17,061 nt of DNA, from contig JBILFK010000024.1 of assembly GCA_044351685.1 (NCBI GenBank), forward strand, positions 1 to 17,061. Reading direction: 5' to 3'. This DNA is from JALHRI01 sp044351685. Its GTDB lineage: Bacteria > Pseudomonadota > Alphaproteobacteria > Rickettsiales > UBA3002. The notes below the pieces were generated by a model. The model was not told the origin of the DNA. It saw nothing but the letters and a program-made list of their open reading frames with translations, and searched no databases. The position numbers and the translations under genes were made by a program. Positions 13,938-17,061 of the stretch are shown here, piece after piece. The stretch's first letter is position 1. The number at the start of each line of letters is the position of its first letter.

Positions 13938-14362
13938 ACCGCTGGGCGCACGCGAAAAATCACTTCCACATTGCTAATGGCAAGTTCTGGCGGCAGATCG
14001 ATAGGTGCGACCATACAGCGCGTGGTACAAATATCGATAATTTCGCCGGTGACTTCGTTGACAATATGGTGATGATCGGAAGTGTTGGTATCAAAATACA
14101 CTTTGCCCGCATCCAGCACCACACGCTTTAGCAAGCCATCGGCGGTAAGTTGGTGCAATGTATTATACACAGTTGCAAGCGATACCTGAACGCCTTGCCT
14201 GCGCGATTCGTTGTGTAATTGTTCTGCCGTTACATGGCGCGGCTGCTCACCCGACCAAATCAATGCCCCCAGAAGCAACCGCTGCTTCGTAGGTCTTAAT
14301 CCGGCGTGCTTTAATTTTTCTGCAACTTCCGAAAGCAACCCTGGTGTCGTATGTATAACCAT
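13934..14362 (-). CDS. irr: Iron response regulator Irr (Fur family)
   Basis: Irr is the alphaproteobacterial Fur-family regulator that senses heme status and controls iron uptake, heme synthesis and iron-sulfur protein genes. The 142-residue protein has the winged-helix domain with LRPTKQRLLLGALIWSG near 22-38, RHVTAE at 42-47 and the recognition helix region SLATVYNTLHQL at 61-72. The dimer domain follows with the Irr-typical YFDTNTSDHHH (His97-99) and GEIIDI. The Cys-Pro heme motif that Bradyrhizobium Irr carries near its N-terminus is absent here, as in several other Irr proteins. Start ATG 14360-14362 has AGGCGG upstream. An ordinary Fur or Mur is less likely given the HHH segment and lack of the CxxC zinc pairs of Fur (only CTTRC at 112-116). 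Confidence 0.92.
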   Translation of the reverse strand: MVIHTTPGLLSEVAEKLKHAGLRPTKQRLLLGALIWSGEQPRHVTAEQLHNESRRQGVQVSLATVYNTLHQLTADGLLKRVVLDAGKVYFDTNTSDHHHIVNEVTGEIIDICTTRCMVAPIDLPPELAISNVEVIFRVRPAV

Positions 14363-14384
14363 TAAACTTTTGAACCGCCTATTA

Positions 14385-14398
14385 TTAGACTATTCTTA
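14385..14398. promoter_or_regulatory. Possible Irr/Fur-type operator upstream of irr
   Basis: TTAGA (14385-14389), four bases, TCTTA (14394-14398) is an imperfect dyad (four of five arm positions match) that resembles the TTAGAA-type arms described for iron-control elements bound by Irr. It lies 23-36 bases before the irr start codon in an AT-rich stretch containing TATAAG on the minus strand, where a promoter would be expected. The match is only partial. Confidence 0.25.
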
Positions 14399-14429
14399 TA
14401 AGTTTAATGCACCAAGCGCAAGCAAAGAG

Positions 14430-14468
14430 TTTGTTTAGAAGGGTTATAGTTGGCCACCCTAAAACAAA
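14430..14468. repeat. Imperfect palindrome between the oxygenase gene and irr
   Basis: The outer arms TTTGTTT (14430-14436) and AAACAAA (14462-14468) match perfectly, as do the inner arms AGGGT (14440-14444) and ACCCT (14456-14460). They are separated by a small uneven internal loop, and the tip loop is 11 bases. On the minus strand this begins 15 bases after the oxygenase stop codon. It could act as a terminator for that gene, though no U-run follows the stem beyond its own arms, or as a dyad operator for irr. Confidence 0.45.
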
Positions 14469-14483
14469 TCAGATATATACCGT

Positions 14484-15908
14484 TTACGCGCCCGTCATGA
14501 TACGATCAACGAGTTCACGCACACTTGGCACAAATCCATTTGAGTAAAACGGATCTTGCGCGAACTTATACGCATTATGGCCAGAAAACATAAGGTTGTT
14601 TTCAACATCGCCATCGCGCACTACATCTTGCAGGGTTTTCTGAATGCAGAAACTACGCGGATCCGCTTTTTTACCGGTGCTGAAATCCTCGTGATCTTTC
14701 CAGTTGGAAAAGCGGCAATGCGAAAGGCAGCCCATGCAATCCACCTGATCACGGTGAATGGTTTCGGCTTGTAACGGGGTTACAAATATAATGGTGTCAT
14801 CGGGGGTTTTCATGGCCTCAACAAAGCCCTGCGCAACCCAGCGATCGGCCTTTTCTTTATCTTCGGGTGTCAGGTAGATAGGGCGTTTGCGCGGGCCAAA
14901 CAGGAAAGGTTCGGTTTGGTAACCCGCAGGCTCGGTGGCGTAAGGCACCTGCCTATCATTCAAGCCGCGCAATTCTTTGATAAAATCGTTATTCACTGCC
15001 GAAGAATAGAACCCGGTAGGGCTGAAACGATTCAGAAAAACATCGCCTTCTTTCAGTGTCATTAGCCGCTGCTTCCAGCTTTCTGGCACAGGGCTTTCTT
15101 TGGTGAGTAGTGGGCGCGTGCCGAATTGGAATGCAATATGGCCAATTTCAGGGTTATCGAGCCAATGCTCCCAATCTTTTAGATGCCATGCGCCACCTGC
15201 CATAATAATTGGAGTTTCATGCAGGCCGATTTCATTCATGAAGCTGCGCAGTTCGGCCACGCGTGGATAGGGATCTTCGGGTCTTTCCGGGTCTTCGCTG
15301 TTGGAAAGCCCGTTATGCCCACCGGCAAGCCAGGGGTCTTCGTAAACCACGCTGCCCAGCAAATCTTGATATTTGCCATAAGCACGTTTCCACAGCGCAC
15401 GGAAGGCGCGCATCGAGGAAATAATCGGGTGGTAGTGCACGCCGTATTTGGAGGCAATTTCGCTTAAGCGGTACGGCATGCCAGCACCGCAAGTCACGCC
15501 GTGCACTAAGCCTTTTGCACCTTCGAGCACGCCCTCAAGCACGCGCTCGCAGCCGCCCATTTCCCAGAGCACATTGATATGGATGCGGCCATTACCGCCA
15601 GAAATATCGTGCGCCCATTTGGCATGCTGAATGCCGGCGCGAATGCCGTTGGCTACTAGTTCTTCGTGGCGTTCGCGGCGCGTGGTGCCTTTATATACTA
15701 GCGGAATCGCATTGCCATCGGCATCGAATTCCAGCTGATTCACCCCCGAAAACGTACCCACCGCGCCTGATGCAGCAAAGGCCCCGGCGCTACGCCCATT
15801 GCTTGCGCCCACGCCCTTACCGCCTTCAACAATCGGCAGTACTTCGCGCCCAGAAATGCGCACTGGCTTGAGTTTATGAGATATATCCATGGTTGCAGCA
15901 ACTGTCAT
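14484..15908 (-). CDS. Nitronate monooxygenase-like flavoprotein with C-terminal Cys motif
   Basis: The N-terminal 300 or so residues are a TIM-barrel of the nitronate monooxygenase/2-nitropropane dioxygenase family, which uses FMN to oxidise nitroalkanes. They include PIVEGGKGVG at 25-34, HGVTCGAGMP, the GGHNG loop at 196-200, IIMAGGAW and FQFGTRPLLTKES. The 474-residue protein is much longer than the typical 320-380. Its extra C-terminal region contains Cys391, Cys394, Cys398 and Cys421 (CX2CX3CX22C), a pattern that could hold an iron-sulfur cluster or zinc. The start ATG 15906-15908 is preceded by AAAGGCACAGG. It lies between polA and irr on the same strand, 121 bases upstream of irr. The true substrate is unknown; members of this superfamily include enoyl reductases and lyases too. 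Confidence 0.85.
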   Translation of the reverse strand: MTVAATMDISHKLKPVRISGREVLPIVEGGKGVGASNGRSAGAFAASGAVGTFSGVNQLEFDADGNAIPLVYKGTTRRERHEELVANGIRAGIQHAKWAHDISGGNGRIHINVLWEMGGCERVLEGVLEGAKGLVHGVTCGAGMPYRLSEIASKYGVHYHPIISSMRAFRALWKRAYGKYQDLLGSVVYEDPWLAGGHNGLSNSEDPERPEDPYPRVAELRSFMNEIGLHETPIIMAGGAWHLKDWEHWLDNPEIGHIAFQFGTRPLLTKESPVPESWKQRLMTLKEGDVFLNRFSPTGFYSSAVNNDFIKELRGLNDRQVPYATEPAGYQTEPFLFGPRKRPIYLTPEDKEKADRWVAQGFVEAMKTPDDTIIFVTPLQAETIHRDQVDCMGCLSHCRFSNWKDHEDFSTGKKADPRSFCIQKTLQDVVRDGDVENNLMFSGHNAYKFAQDPFYSNGFVPSVRELVDRIMTGA

Positions 15909-15975
15909 TACCTGTGCCTTTTTCTATTTTAAGCGGGGTTTATACGCAACAAACTCAGGCCTGCCAATGAAATTC

Positions 15976-17061
15976 TCAGTGAATTTCACCCCAATGTTTT
16001 CCAACCCCAACTTCCACGGTGAGTGGCACGGAAATCTGCGCCACGCGCTCCATGGTTTTTTTAATATGTTGTGCAAGCGAGGCCGCTTCATGCTCTGGCG
16101 CTTCAATCACCAATTCGTCATGCACTTGCAGTAACATGCGACTATTCGGGCTTTGTGCGGAAAGCATGGAGGCCACTTCGACCATCGCGCGTTTAATAAT
16201 ATCAGCTGCTGCCCCCTGCAATGGCGCATTGATGGCGGCACGTTCCGAGAACGCCCGCAAGTTTCCATTTTTTGCGTTAATATCTTTCACATACACGCGC
16301 CGCCCAAACAATGTTTCTACATAGCCATGTGCGCGGGCAAAGGCGATGGTGTTATCCATATAGGCTCGAATGCCAGGATATTGACGGAAATAGAGTTCGA
16401 TATAGCTTGCCGCATCTTGCCGCGAAATACCCAAACGCGTGGCAAGCCCATGCGCACTGATGCCATAAATAATGCCGAAATTAATCGTTTTTGCTTGTCG
16501 CCGCTGATCGCTGTTTACCTGCGCCAGAGGTGTTCCAAACATCTGACTGGCGGTAATGGCATGAATATCTTTACCATCGCGGAAGGCTTGGCGCAGCCCT
16601 TCCATTTCTGCGACATGCGCCAGCAAGCGCAATTCAATTTGTGAATAATCGGCAGAAATAAGAGCATATCCCGGCTTTGCAATAAATGCTTCGCGGATGC
16701 GTTTACCTTCCTCGCTGCGAATCGGGATATTTTGTAAGTTCGGATCAGAGGAAGAAAGCCTACCCGTGGTGGTGGCTGAAAGCGCATAGCTGGTATGCAC
16801 GCGGCCCGTGGTGGCATCCTGCGCCAGTGGCAGTGTATCAGTGTAGGTACTTTTAAGTTTGGCTAAATGTCGCCACTCCAAAACTTTTTTGGCAATGGCG
16901 TGGCCTTGTTCGGCAAGCGCTTCAAGCGTTTCTGCATCGGTTGTGTAAGCGCCGGTTTTGGGCGATTTTTTACCGCCAGCAATGTTCAGTTTTTCAAATA
17001 ACACTTCGCCCAATTGTTTGGGAGAACTAACCATAAACGGCATGCCCGCAAGCGCATGAAT
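15976..17061 (-). CDS. polA: DNA polymerase I, C-terminal polymerase region (N-terminus outside window)
   Basis: DNA polymerase I fills gaps during Okazaki fragment maturation and excision repair. The visible 361 residues are the C-terminal part of the family A polymerase domain; the reading frame is open to the window edge, so the gene continues upstream. Motif A DYSQIELR is at 138-145. Motif B (O helix) runs from Arg187 with Lys191, Phe195 and Tyr199 in RRQAKTINFGIIYG. Motif C VHDE is at 313-316. The residues equal the Escherichia coli R754, K758, F762 and Y766 set, so it is predicted active, and Phe rather than Tyr at the third position predicts discrimination against dideoxynucleotides. 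Whether 5'-nuclease and 3'-exonuclease domains exist cannot be seen. It ends 67 bases before the oxygenase gene. Confidence 0.98.
   Translation of the reverse strand: MHALAGMPFMVSSPKQLGEVLFEKLNIAGGKKSPKTGAYTTDAETLEALAEQGHAIAKKVLEWRHLAKLKSTYTDTLPLAQDATTGRVHTSYALSATTTGRLSSSDPNLQNIPIRSEEGKRIREAFIAKPGYALISADYSQIELRLLAHVAEMEGLRQAFRDGKDIHAITASQMFGTPLAQVNSDQRRQAKTINFGIIYGISAHGLATRLGISRQDAASYIELYFRQYPGIRAYMDNTIAFARAHGYVETLFGRRVYVKDINAKNGNLRAFSERAAINAPLQGAAADIIKRAMVEVASMLSAQSPNSRMLLQVHDELVIEAPEHEAASLAQHIKKTMERVAQISVPLTVEVGVGKHWGEIH

Noticed and set aside
14163..14171. TTATACACA, a match to the relaxed DnaA-box pattern
   Set aside because: It is an isolated site inside the irr coding sequence, far from dnaA, and such matches are expected by chance in a window this long.

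Overview
The window looks like an ordinary chromosomal segment next to the replication origin of an alphaproteobacterium with moderate GC content. Three things point there: an Irr-type Fur regulator (with a His-triplet motif typical of alphaproteobacterial Irr), the gene order mutM / rpsT / dnaA beside ubiE-ubiB-coaBC-dut, and an nitronate-monooxygenase-like protein of a long form that I associate with this class. I cannot place genus or order from sequence alone. Coding density is very high: no gap exceeds 200 bases. I see no insertion sequence, phage gene, CRISPR array, tRNA or rRNA.

Left part (1-5424, all minus strand). Read in the direction of transcription the order is mutM, rpsT, a single-domain rhodanese, dnaA, dnaN, recF (cut by the window start). 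dnaA-dnaN-recF is the classic bacterial replication-initiation cluster. The dnaA-dnaN spacer carries one perfect consensus DnaA box placed inside repeated AAGCGG/CCGCTT arms. dnaN has two in-frame ATG codons, each with its own good Shine-Dalgarno sequence. The dnaN-recF spacer is an imperfect palindrome of about 118 bases.

Middle part (5488-11275, plus strand). ubiE, ubiB, coaBC, dut, cysK and a ThiF/MoeB/HesA-family E1-like gene follow with overlaps or gaps of 0-18 bases and probably form one transcription unit. It combines ubiquinone synthesis (UbiE, UbiB), CoA synthesis (CoaBC), dUTP removal (Dut), cysteine synthesis (CysK) and sulfur-carrier activation. The last gene runs 68 bases into the 3' end of an opposing D-2-hydroxyacid dehydrogenase gene.

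Right part (11208-17061). The dehydrogenase (minus) and a secreted SH3-domain protein (plus) diverge with only 26 bases between start codons; two promoter-like sequences with overlapping -10 elements sit exactly there. The SH3 gene is followed by a stand-alone reductase that resembles the FAD/NADPH half of cytochrome P450 reductase or CysJ but lacks the flavodoxin domain; I do not know its partner. It converges on irr with a 4-base overlap. Upstream of irr on the minus strand are a nitronate-monooxygenase-like gene with a C-terminal four-cysteine motif and the C-terminal polymerase half of polA (cut by the window end).

I did not find a clearly new multi-gene system. The best leads are the orphan reductase, the face-to-face promoter arrangement, the origin-region palindromes and the cysteine motif in the oxygenase beside irr.
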